Below are positions 8,671-15,298 of a DNA stretch of 64,000 nucleotides, one piece after another. The notes below the pieces were generated by a model. That model worked only from the letters and a program-made list of their open reading frames with translations, was not told where the DNA came from and did not search any database. The stretch covers positions 4,340,001 through 4,404,000 of the forward strand of contig NZ_JAPEMA010000001.1 of the NCBI RefSeq assembly GCF_026343185.1. The letters are read 5' to 3'. Position numbers and translations under genes: made by a program. The DNA is from Streptomyces sp. NBC_00091. Its GTDB lineage: Bacteria; Actinomycetota; Actinomycetes; Streptomycetales; Streptomycetaceae. Numbering within the stretch: the stretch's first letter is position 1; every line of letters starts with the position of its first letter.

Positions 8671-9234
8671 ATGCGTCGACGCACCGAATCCAGCATGTCG
8701 TACATCGGCCCGCCGCTGACCATCAGGCGGGCAGCGATTGCGGGCGCCATCGGCTGCCTTCCCTATGTGGCGATGAAGCTCTACTGGTCATGGGGCGGAA
8801 CGGCGGGCAAGCCGGTGGGCATGAGTATCGCCGAGGAATTCACCAAGAACGGGGCTCCCCAGGTTCTTGTATGGCTGGAGGAACACGGGATCGACTTCAC
8901 GGCCGTGGGTATCCTTCTGGGCATCACGCTCCTCGGAGCTCTCACCCGACCATGGGGTCAGATCTTCCCGCGCTGGGTACCCGGGCTGCGGGGACGGCGG
9001 GTCCCGCGATGGCTTCCCCTTGCACCCGGATGGGCCTCGGCGGTGGCCCTCACTCCCTACGGAGGCCTCGGCCTGGTGGTGATTGCGACCGGTGGGCTCT
9101 CCACGGCAAACTTGGCCGGTATGTCCCCGTGGGTCTTCATTATCGGCTTCGTTAACTTTTTCTCTATGGGATTGTCCCTCGGCGTATGCGCGTTGTCCTA
9201 CCAGCGTCGGACCAAGTCGATAGTGCAGCACTGA
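8671..9234 (+). CDS. Small integral membrane protein, function unknown
   Basis: Not recognised. Encodes 187 aa with about four hydrophobic segments: RRAAIAGAIGCLPYVAMKLYW, FTAVGILLGITLLGALT, a middle segment around GLGLVVIATGGLSTANLAG, and PWVFIIGFVNFFSMGLSLGVC. A basic stretch GLRGRRVPRWLP lies between helices. ATG 8671 is preceded by a weak GGCAGGG site. Codon use is less G/C-biased than in the flanking operons (for example cttcgttaactttttctctatgg), suggesting acquired DNA. It sits between the two IS630 remnants and may be cargo or a bystander. Confidence 0.65.
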   Translation: MRRRTESSMSYIGPPLTIRRAAIAGAIGCLPYVAMKLYWSWGGTAGKPVGMSIAEEFTKNGAPQVLVWLEEHGIDFTAVGILLGITLLGALTRPWGQIFPRWVPGLRGRRVPRWLPLAPGWASAVALTPYGGLGLVVIATGGLSTANLAGMSPWVFIIGFVNFFSMGLSLGVCALSYQRRTKSIVQH

Positions 9235-9269
9235 ATCGCCACCACACATTGCCGACGGCCAACCGGTGG

Positions 9270-9998
9270 TCAGATATCCATGGTCAGACCGGTTCCGGCG
9301 AGGCAGCCATCGACCAAGTGCGGCCGGTACTGGATCTGCTTGAGGCTTCGCTTCAACGGCCTTGGCCATCTGGTCGAGGTTTGCGGCAGCGAGGTTGCCG
9401 ATGGTCCGTTTGACCAGGGCCCAGATGCCCTCCTGTGGGTTGAGGTCGGGTGCGTAGGAGGGCAGCTGGAAGACGGTCAGCCTGCGGCATCAGGTGCGCG
9501 CGGAGGTCGTCCCAGACCAGCACGAGCGGACCGGCGAGATGGATGTGCGCGCGGACGATCAGGTCACGGTAGTCCCGCCAGGTGAAGCCCTTCTTCTCGC
9601 CCTTGCGGCCCCGGTAGAGGCCCCACGGGCCGCCGCGGCGCTTTTACCTGCGGCCAGACCTCCTGCTTCCACAGCTCGACAGCCGCATCGTCACGCTCGA
9701 TCGCCCGGCTGCTGCCACGACCACCCGTGCCGCTTCAGCAGCCGCCACGTGCCCTCCACCGTGTACGAGACGTGGAACAGCCGGCCGATCAGCGTCTTCA
9801 CCCGAGCCAGAGTTCACCGCTGGTCCGGCCATCCGTGGGAGAGCGGCCCGCGCTCCAACTCCCGCTCCAGCCTCACCACTTGCTGTTTGCTTCCCGGTTC
9901 TTCTCCCCGCCTCCGAAGCGTTCCACGGCCTGCAGCCGGATCCGCTCCCGCGCGGCCCTCCCGACGTCGGTCAACCCGCCGTCCTGCGCGTATCTCAC
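9270..9998 (-). pseudogene. IS630-family transposase, degenerate
   Basis: Reverse-strand DDE transposase relic. Reading across frames gives an N-terminal VRYAQDGGLTDVGRAARERI, then RLERELERGPLSHGW, LIGRLFHVSYTVEGTWRLLK with HGWSWQQP, and a C-terminal part with PLVLVWDDLRAHLMPQ, TVFQLPSYAPDLNPQEGIWA and TIGNLAAANLDQMAKAV, the classic IS630 C-terminal signature. An in-frame stop (W to TGA near 9817), at least two frameshifts and loss of the segment carrying the first catalytic Asp make it non-functional. The stop is at 9270-9272 (..GLTMDI). Family identity is firm. Confidence 0.8.
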
Positions 9999-10041
9999 GG
10001 TCCAGGGCTACCGGAACCGGCCAGGAGCTGTCAGGCGAGCT

Positions 10042-10067
10042 CCGACATCACCCAATCAAGTTCAGTA
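10042..10067 (-). repeat. Right copy of 26-bp inverted repeat (IS630 5' end)
   Basis: Exact reverse complement of 8432-8457. It supplies the stop codon (10062-10064) of the reverse-strand membrane-protein gene that reads into it. Confidence 0.85.
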
Positions 10068-10751
10068 TCTCAACTCACGCGCTTGCCGGTGATCGCGCCA
10101 CCAACTCCAGATAACCTGCACGACCAGAGTGAACGCAACCACGGCCGCGATGAACCGAACGGTGTGCCAGGTATTCAAGACAACTGCACTCTGCCCACGA
10201 GCCTCCCCGTCCAGCCGCATGGAAGTCTCGTAAAATGCGATGACCGGAATGAGAAGCCGAAAGAAGAGGCCGCCAAGTCCCGGAATCCGCGCCACGTTGC
10301 CGAGGAATCCGACAGGCGCCCCGAATGTAAACGCCAGCGTTCCCCACACCATGATTTTAGAGAGTGATCCTCCACTCGAGGTGTCGACCTCCATCCCGGC
10401 CGGAGTGGCGAGGCTGAGATCCTTGAACAGGTAGTAAGTGGTCACTCCGATGGCCAGTCCGAAAGGCGCAAGCAGAGCCGACTCGATTTTGGACCGGCGG
10501 AAATAACCCACCAGGAACGCATAACAGGCCCATGACCACCCGCCGTAGAGGACGGCGTTCACGACCACGCTTACAGGATTGTCCGACTTCTCGGAAATGG
10601 GGCCCAGCAGGCCGAGCACCAAGCCGACGCCGAGTGGCCCTGCCAGCGACGCGGTGCGAGCGAGCGCAAAGCTTGCGATTTCTCTTCTCCGTTCATTCCG
10701 AACCCAAGCCGGCACGCTACGCCCAGTCGCCGTCAGGGCTGGGGCGGGCAT
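10062..10751 (-). CDS. Membrane protein, C-terminus altered by IS end
   Basis: Not recognised. 229 aa with about five hydrophobic segments: AGPLGVGLVLGLLGPI, VVNAVLYGGWSWACYAFLVGY, ALLAPFGLAIGVTTYYLF, MVWGTLAFTFGAPVGFLGNV and FIAAVVAFTLVVQVIWSWW. The N-terminus is basic. ATG 10751 is chosen over an upstream TTG; no good ribosome site is visible. The stop codon falls inside the IS630 terminal repeat and the last residues (..ELRY) are at the junction, so the natural C-terminus may have been lost on insertion. Base composition is less extreme than the backbone. Confidence 0.65.
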   Translation of the reverse strand: MPAPALTATGRSVPAWVRNERRREIASFALARTASLAGPLGVGLVLGLLGPISEKSDNPVSVVVNAVLYGGWSWACYAFLVGYFRRSKIESALLAPFGLAIGVTTYYLFKDLSLATPAGMEVDTSSGGSLSKIMVWGTLAFTFGAPVGFLGNVARIPGLGGLFFRLLIPVIAFYETSMRLDGEARGQSAVVLNTWHTVRFIAAVVAFTLVVQVIWSWWRDHRQARELRY

Positions 10752-10810
10752 CAATGAGTGGCTGCGACCGGCCGTCGTACGAAACCGGCCAGGACGACGG
10801 TGCCTCAGCG

Positions 10811-11194
10811 TCAGGAACTCATGGCAGCTCGGTCGGACTCACTGCGCAGAACGCAGAATTCGTTACCTTCGGGATCGGCAAGGATTGCCCAGCCTGAACC
10901 ATCGGGATTCCGGTGATCAGTGACAAAGGTGGCACCGAGGCCCAGTAGCCGGTCCACCTCCTGATCGCGCGAGGTCTCAGGGCGCAAACACAGATGGATC
11001 CGATTCTTGATCGTCTTGGCCTCGGGCACCTGGTTGAAGTACAGCACCGGGCCCTCCGCCAGCAGCACCTGAGTCTCCCGGTCGCCCGGTCTGACATCCG
11101 GATGCATCGGACGGTCCGTCACACTGCTCCAGAACCGGGCCAGCTCATAGGCATCCGCACAGTCAATCGCCACGTTCTGCAATACCGAAACCAT
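10811..11194 (-). CDS. VOC (glyoxalase/bleomycin-resistance fold) protein
   Basis: Cytosolic 127-aa protein with the VOC beta-alpha-beta-beta-beta architecture. Recognisable pieces are VLQNVAIDCADAYELARFWSS, PVLYFNQVPEAKTIKNRIHL and GWAILADPEGNEFCVL, the usual closing motif of this superfamily. Length fits a single two-module domain. These proteins may bind metals and small molecules, and some give drug resistance; no substrate can be inferred. ATG 11194 is chosen because GGAAGG lies upstream and the VOC fold starts there; the frame stays open further 5'. It stands alone in the accessory island. Confidence 0.85.
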   Translation of the reverse strand: MVSVLQNVAIDCADAYELARFWSSVTDRPMHPDVRPGDRETQVLLAEGPVLYFNQVPEAKTIKNRIHLCLRPETSRDQEVDRLLGLGATFVTDHRNPDGSGWAILADPEGNEFCVLRSESDRAAMSS

Positions 11195-11241
11195 GCGCCC
11201 CAGCCTTCCCGACTTCCACTCCAGACGCCACCGAGCTGCAC

Positions 11242-11439
11242 TCATCGCTCGCGCACAGCGCCGGTCACGGCGCCGGGTCTCTCAGGACCTACATCTTCTG
11301 GCAGGTCACCTTTGCTCGGTGGTACGGGAAAGTGACGGTGTTGCCCTTCCAGCCAACGCTCCCCGGCGCAGGCCACCACCGCGAGCACCACCGGAACCCC
11401 CGCCACCGCGACGGATGCCCACTTCATCCAACGCTTCAT
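11242..11439 (-). CDS. Small membrane-anchored peptide, hypothetical
   Basis: Encodes 65 aa: basic start MKRWMKW, one hydrophobic segment ASVAVAGVPVVLAVVACAGE that could be a signal anchor or a weak lipoprotein signal, then a polar proline-rich tail. A good GGGGGAG ribosome site precedes ATG 11439. It lies upstream of, and on the same strand as, the VOC gene. No family is recognised. It could be a genuine small gene or chance coding. Confidence 0.5.
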   Translation of the reverse strand: MKRWMKWASVAVAGVPVVLAVVACAGERWLEGQHRHFPVPPSKGDLPEDVGPERPGAVTGAVRER

Positions 11440-11554
11440 CGCGGAGCTCCCCCAAGGTCTCCGACTTCCTGTAGCGAGCTGGACCCTACCTGAAGTTGAT
11501 CAAGGACATGAGCCCAGCCAGATCACCTCGGCACGGACCAACCGGAAGACGTCC

Positions 11555-12355
11555 TCAGCGGCCGGCGGCCGTCTTGGGCTGGTCGAACGCGTACGGCGTG
11601 CCTCGTTCCCACAGTTCCTCGGCGTGGCCGGAGAAGCGGTCGAACATGCCCTCCTTGTTCTGTCGGCGCAGGTGGAACATGGGCGAGTCGTGTCCGATGA
11701 CGCGAGCGAGGTGGGGCGTGACGAGGGCGTCGGAGTCGAAGAGGAACACGCTGAGGCCGACGTGGTTGGTGGCGTCTTCCGGGGCGCTGACGCGGACTTC
11801 CAGGCCGTCCAAGGGTCCGATCCGGTCCAGTTGTTCGAGGGTCATGCGGATGCGTGTGGAGACGGTCAGGGCCGCGTCCTCGATCGCCTCGCGCTGTCGA
11901 GTGGTCTCGCCGTTCGGGTCGCCCAGGAGGAAGCGGACGCGGCATCCGTTCCCGGCCTTCTTCCGAATGATCCCGGTGAAGTCGGGGATCATGGTCCAGA
12001 AGAAGTAGTTCGTGTACCCGGACAGCAGCATGTCGGTGGTCGTCTCCGCGACCAGCTTCGCCCACGTCGTGGAAGGGCACGCGGAGCGGTAAGGGTACGA
12101 GTGGACCAGCTCCTTGTCCTGCCCGACCTTCACGCGGCTGGTCACTGCTTCGGGCCAGATCATGCGCTCTTCAACTCCCAACACCCGAGCCACATCTGCA
12201 CGGTTTCGAGCATGCGGCACCAGCGCGGGATCCGCTAACCAACGAGTGACCGTCTTCCCTGATACCCCCACCCGATCAGCCAGCTGATGTGGTCTCACAC
12301 CGGCGTCGGCCATAGCTGAACTCAAAGCCGTGTTCAAGAGTCCTCCACTGGACAT
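11555..12355 (-). CDS. XRE-type HTH regulator with PLD-like C-terminal domain
   Basis: DNA-binding regulator of 266 aa. An N-terminal HTH is visible at about residues 12-65 (ALSSAMADAGVRPHQLADRV, GVSGKTVTRWLADPALVP, then an AARVLG-type end). The remaining 190 residues resemble the C-terminal domain attached to such HTHs in Streptomyces (DUF5919-like): ELVHSYPYRSACPSTTW, GCRVRFLLGDPNGETTRQRE, IGHDSPMFHLRRQNKEGMFD. I chose ATG 12355, preceded by GGAG; a longer start at 12406 would overlap the divergent gene. It is divergent from two overlapping small genes, a layout seen repeatedly in Streptomyces accessory regions. Ligand and targets are unknown. Confidence 0.8.
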   Translation of the reverse strand: MSSGGLLNTALSSAMADAGVRPHQLADRVGVSGKTVTRWLADPALVPHARNRADVARVLGVEERMIWPEAVTSRVKVGQDKELVHSYPYRSACPSTTWAKLVAETTTDMLLSGYTNYFFWTMIPDFTGIIRKKAGNGCRVRFLLGDPNGETTRQREAIEDAALTVSTRIRMTLEQLDRIGPLDGLEVRVSAPEDATNHVGLSVFLFDSDALVTPHLARVIGHDSPMFHLRRQNKEGMFDRFSGHAEELWERGTPYAFDQPKTAAGR

Positions 12356-12380
12356 TTGGGCGTTCTCCAGGGGTGGGGTC

Positions 12381-12653
12381 GTGCTGACTCCGCCTGACCG
12401 ATTCACCTCACTGGAACAGCTGGTGGCTGCTTTGGCCGTCGTGTGTTCGGACGAGCACGACCGGGCCCGCCGGGTATTCGGCGAGGGCTACGAACGGAGG
12501 TTGCCGATTCTCGGTGGTGGGGCCGCGATGCGAGCACGACGGCCTCTGGCCACGCCCGAGGCCGTGACTGGACCCAGTCAGGAACTAATCGACCGTGCTC
12601 GTGCTGGTTGGGAACGCTTCCTCGACACCTTCGAGGAGGCATCCGATGAGTGA
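12381..12653 (+). CDS. Small hypothetical protein paired with XRE regulator
   Basis: Encodes 90 aa, acidic and soluble, with no signal or membrane segment. It includes RFTSLEQLVAALAVVCSDEH and ELIDRARAGWERFLDTFEEA. GTG 12381 follows a G-rich stretch; the ATG at 12330 is upstream but overlaps the divergent regulator. It overlaps the following gene by 8 bp, implying coupled translation. Function unknown. Confidence 0.6.
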   Translation: MLTPPDRFTSLEQLVAALAVVCSDEHDRARRVFGEGYERRLPILGGGAAMRARRPLATPEAVTGPSQELIDRARAGWERFLDTFEEASDE

Positions 12654-12903
12654 GCAGTACGAGTACGTCCCGCACCGTCTCCTCAGCCGCCGGGTCCGCG
12701 ACATCGCATCCGGCGCCGAAGGCGAGCTGATGGCCGTGATCAACGAAAACGTGTCGGACTCCGTCGCCTACGAGCGCTGGATGGAACTGGCCTACATCCG
12801 GGGTGCGTCCGGCCGAGAGTTCACCACCGCCGTCGCAAACGTCGAACCCGCCAATGACCAGCCCAAGATGGCCGTCGGACGCCAAACCATCGGCAGCGCG
12901 TAG
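12646..12903 (+). CDS. Small hypothetical protein, overlaps preceding gene
   Basis: Encodes 85 aa, soluble, beginning MSEQYEYVPHRLLSRRVRDI. AGGAGG lies 6-7 bases before ATG 12646, an unusually good ribosome site. It contains VSDSVAYERWMELAYIRGAS and ends ..GRQTIGSA. It shares 8 bp with the upstream gene. No family is recognised; with the regulator it forms a three-gene module. Confidence 0.65.
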   Translation: MSEQYEYVPHRLLSRRVRDIASGAEGELMAVINENVSDSVAYERWMELAYIRGASGREFTTAVANVEPANDQPKMAVGRQTIGSA

Positions 12904-13272
12904 CGATCTGACGCGCCTGGGCGCTCCGCAGGGGGCTCTGGTCAACATTTGGTGCGGGTGGCCGGGCCCCCGGTCCTGGGCCAGCCCATCAAGGTGCCCG
13001 GATGCCCGGCGGGCCGGTGCCCGGCTCCTCGACTGGACTGTGACGGGCCCGTCCCTTGCCCTTGGACCGGGCCGTTCTTTTGGGGGTTTCCCGGCAGTCT
13101 TCGTTTTTCCGGGGCGGGACGGTCTGTCAAGGGTGGCCGAAGGCCATCGCGAAGCGACGCGAACGAAGTGAGCGCCCTTGACCGGCCGGCCCGACACGGA
13201 AGGACGATGAGACTGACGGGAAACCCCCAAACCCTCCCTGAGACCGCCCAGGGGAGGCCGCCCCCCGCCCCC
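12904..13272. other. Non-coding gap ending the accessory island
   Basis: 369 bp between two convergent genes. It holds several short G+C-rich inverted segments around 12995-13030 (repeated GTGCCCGG/GCCCGGC units) and 13060-13085, where gggccgttcttttggggg could act as a terminator. No coding frame, attachment site or tRNA end is evident. Confidence 0.5.
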
Positions 13273-14490
13273 TCAAACCGGCAGGATCGCGTGTACCCGG
13301 AAGCCGCCCCCGTAACGCGGTCCCGCGAAGCAGGAGCCGCCCAGGGCGCCGGTGCGCTCGCGCATGCCGAGCAGTCCGTGGCCCCCGCCCGGATCGCCCT
13401 GCCCCGGCGCGGAGTCCGCCGAGTCGCCCCCGTCGTCCAGTACGGTCACCTCCACCGAGGCCCCCACCCGCACCACGCTGACCTCGGCCTGCGCGCCCGG
13501 GCCCGCGTGCTTGCGCACGTTGGTCAGTGCCTCCTGGATCACCCGGTACGCCGCCAGGTCCACGGCCGCGGGCAGCGCCGCCCCCTCCGGCCCCACCTGC
13601 ACCGTCGCCCGCACCGGCAGCCCCGCGTGCCGGAAGGTGTCCAGCAGCTCGTCCAGTACGGCCAGCCCCGGCGCGGGCTCCGTCGGCGCCTCCGGGTCGC
13701 CGGACTGCCGCAGCAGCCCGACCGTGGCGCGCAGCTCGTTCAGCGCCGAACGGCTGGCGTCGCGTACGTGGGCCAGCGCCTCCTTCGCCTGGTCGGGCCG
13801 CTTGTCCATGACGTGCGCGGCCACCCCCGCCTGCACGTTGACCAGGGCGATGTGGTGCGCCACCACGTCGTGCAGGTCCCGGGCGATCCGCAGCCGCTCC
13901 TCGGCGACCCGCCGCCGGGCCTCCTCCTCACGGGTCCGCTCGGCCCGCTCGGCCCGTTCCCGTATGGCGTCGACGAAGGCCCGCCGGCTGCGCACCGCGT
14001 CCCCGGCCGCCGCGGCCATCCCGGTCCAGGCGAAGATCCCGATGTTCTCCTGCGCGTACCAGGGCATCGGACCGGCCAGCATGGCCACCCCGGTCAGCCC
14101 CGCCATCGTCAGCAGCCCGATCCGCCAGGTGGTCGGCCGGTCGGTGAGCGCGGCCACCGTGTACAGGGCGATCACCGCGCTCATGGCGACGGGCGCCCGC
14201 GGCTCCCCGGTGGTCAGCTCCAGCAGTGACAGCCCGCAGGTGACGGCGAGCACCGCGCGGGGCCGCCGGCGCCGCAGCACCAGGGCGGCCGCGCCGAGCA
14301 GCATCAGCAGCAGGGAGAACGGGTCGGGCGTGCGGGTCCCGAAGGTGGGCCCGTGCGGCCCGTGCGGGTCGGCGAAGGACCCGACGACCATGGAGACCAG
14401 CGCCCCGAAGGCGAGCACGGCGTCGGTGGCGAGCGGATGGGCCCGCATCCACTGCCGGGTGGGTGCGAAGGGCCCGAGGTCTGTCGTCAC
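13273..14490 (-). CDS. Sensor histidine kinase, NarL/DesK type, orphan
   Basis: Membrane sensor kinase of 405 aa. About four to six hydrophobic segments occupy residues 20-165 (TDAVLAFGALVSMVVGSF, PFSLLLMLLGAAALVL, VAMSAVIALYTVAAL, FAWTGMAAAAGD). The HisKA_3 dimerisation segment has phospho-acceptor His207 in RIARDLHDVVAHHIALVNVQ. The ATPase domain follows (YRVIQEALTNVRKHA, VTVLDDGGD, GGGHGLLGMRERTGALGG). It should phosphorylate a NarL-family response regulator, but none is adjacent; the nearest is at 24710. The GTG start lies 16 bp after the rhomboid-like gene on the same strand, so the two are probably co-transcribed. Confidence 0.9.
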   Translation of the reverse strand: MTTDLGPFAPTRQWMRAHPLATDAVLAFGALVSMVVGSFADPHGPHGPTFGTRTPDPFSLLLMLLGAAALVLRRRRPRAVLAVTCGLSLLELTTGEPRAPVAMSAVIALYTVAALTDRPTTWRIGLLTMAGLTGVAMLAGPMPWYAQENIGIFAWTGMAAAAGDAVRSRRAFVDAIRERAERAERTREEEARRRVAEERLRIARDLHDVVAHHIALVNVQAGVAAHVMDKRPDQAKEALAHVRDASRSALNELRATVGLLRQSGDPEAPTEPAPGLAVLDELLDTFRHAGLPVRATVQVGPEGAALPAAVDLAAYRVIQEALTNVRKHAGPGAQAEVSVVRVGASVEVTVLDDGGDSADSAPGQGDPGGGHGLLGMRERTGALGGSCFAGPRYGGGFRVHAILPV

Positions 14491-14506
14491 CCCGATACGG
14501 TACGGC

Positions 14507-15298
14507 CTACGTCCGGGCGGGCCCCGGCGGAGACGGCGGGGACGAGGACGGGGACGAGGACGGGGACGACGGCGGGGATGAGGACGGGGGAGCCGTCGGG
14601 GGAGCCGGCGGCCGGGGGCCCAGCGGGGCCCGGGAGCGGGCCGGCCCCCACCGGGCGCGGACCACGCACACCGCCATGACGGCGGCGATGGCCGCCAGGT
14701 GCTCCTTGCCGGCCAGGTTGTTCTTGACCAGCACCTCCCCGATCATCACCAGGATCACCACGGCCCCCGTGAGGTACGCCCGGTAGCGCCAGCAGACGTA
14801 GATCGCGAGGCCCACCACCGCGGCCGAGGGGCCGGTGTCGTTGACGATCCGGTCGGACACCGGCAGGCCGAAGGGGTGGTCGGGGCCCAGCGAGAGCCCG
14901 ATCCGGGCGTAGGTGGTCCCGGCGAGCGTGGCCACGTAGCCGATCAGCAGGGTGCGCCACCAGCCGATGCAGATCTCCGCGATCCCGAAGACCAGCAGGA
15001 TCTGCGCGAGCGCCCCCCACACGGGCAGGTCGAGGGCCGGTACGAACAGGGACAGCGGGGTCCGCAGCAGCGCGAGCCACAGGGGGTCGACGGCCTTGAC
15101 GGAGCCCAGGTTCTGGACCGGCTGGAAACCCCAGGACGTGTTCTGGACGATCTGGAAGACGGAGGTCAGGCAGACCGCGCCGATGGTCATCGGTGCGGCC
15201 CGCCACTTGTCACGGACGAGCGCGTCGCGCACGGTCCGCAGCAGGGGACCCCACTCGCGGCGGGCGAACTGCCGGACCTCCGTCTTCCACGACGTCAA
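14507..15298 (-). CDS. Rhomboid-like membrane protein with Pro/Ser-rich tail
   Basis: 263-aa polytopic protein, probably of the actinobacterial rhomboid-like family found beside DUF2156 proteins. Hydrophobic segments include APMTIGAVCLTSVFQIV, LPVWGALAQILLVFGIAEIC and YLTGAVVILVMIGEVLV. The region NDTGPSAAVVGLAIYVC sits where rhomboids have GxSG, but reads GPSA, so proteolysis is doubtful. The last 35 residues are almost only Pro, Ser and Ala, a low-complexity cytosolic tail. I chose TTG 15298, which overlaps the upstream stop as TTGA; upstream in-frame codons lie inside the DUF2156 gene. Function is unknown. Confidence 0.7.
   Translation of the reverse strand: MTSWKTEVRQFARREWGPLLRTVRDALVRDKWRAAPMTIGAVCLTSVFQIVQNTSWGFQPVQNLGSVKAVDPLWLALLRTPLSLFVPALDLPVWGALAQILLVFGIAEICIGWWRTLLIGYVATLAGTTYARIGLSLGPDHPFGLPVSDRIVNDTGPSAAVVGLAIYVCWRYRAYLTGAVVILVMIGEVLVKNNLAGKEHLAAIAAVMAVCVVRARWGPARSRAPLGPRPPAPPTAPPSSSPPSSPSSSPSSSPPSPPGPART

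Larger units (their letters stand above)
8432..10067. mobile_element. IS630-family remnant pair in inverted orientation
   Basis: The block is bounded by a perfect 26-bp inverted repeat (8432-8457 and 10042-10067), each ending in TA, the target dinucleotide of IS630/Tc1-like elements. Each repeat is followed inward by the same transposase N-terminal coding start: ARYAQGGGLTE on the + strand near 8500 and VRYAQDGGLTD on the - strand near 9998. The two ends are therefore the same (5') end of two related elements facing each other, not the two ends of one element. The left copy breaks off by about 8600; the right copy is longer but frameshifted. A membrane-protein gene lies between them. No intact transposase remains. 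Confidence 0.75.

Noticed and set aside
8432..10067. Single transposon with 26-bp terminal inverted repeats
   Set aside because: Both repeats lead into the transposase N-terminus, so they are two copies of the same end rather than the two ends of one element.
12904..13272. Attachment site or tRNA end at the island border
   Set aside because: No tRNA-like cloverleaf or direct repeat matching another place in the window could be found by eye.
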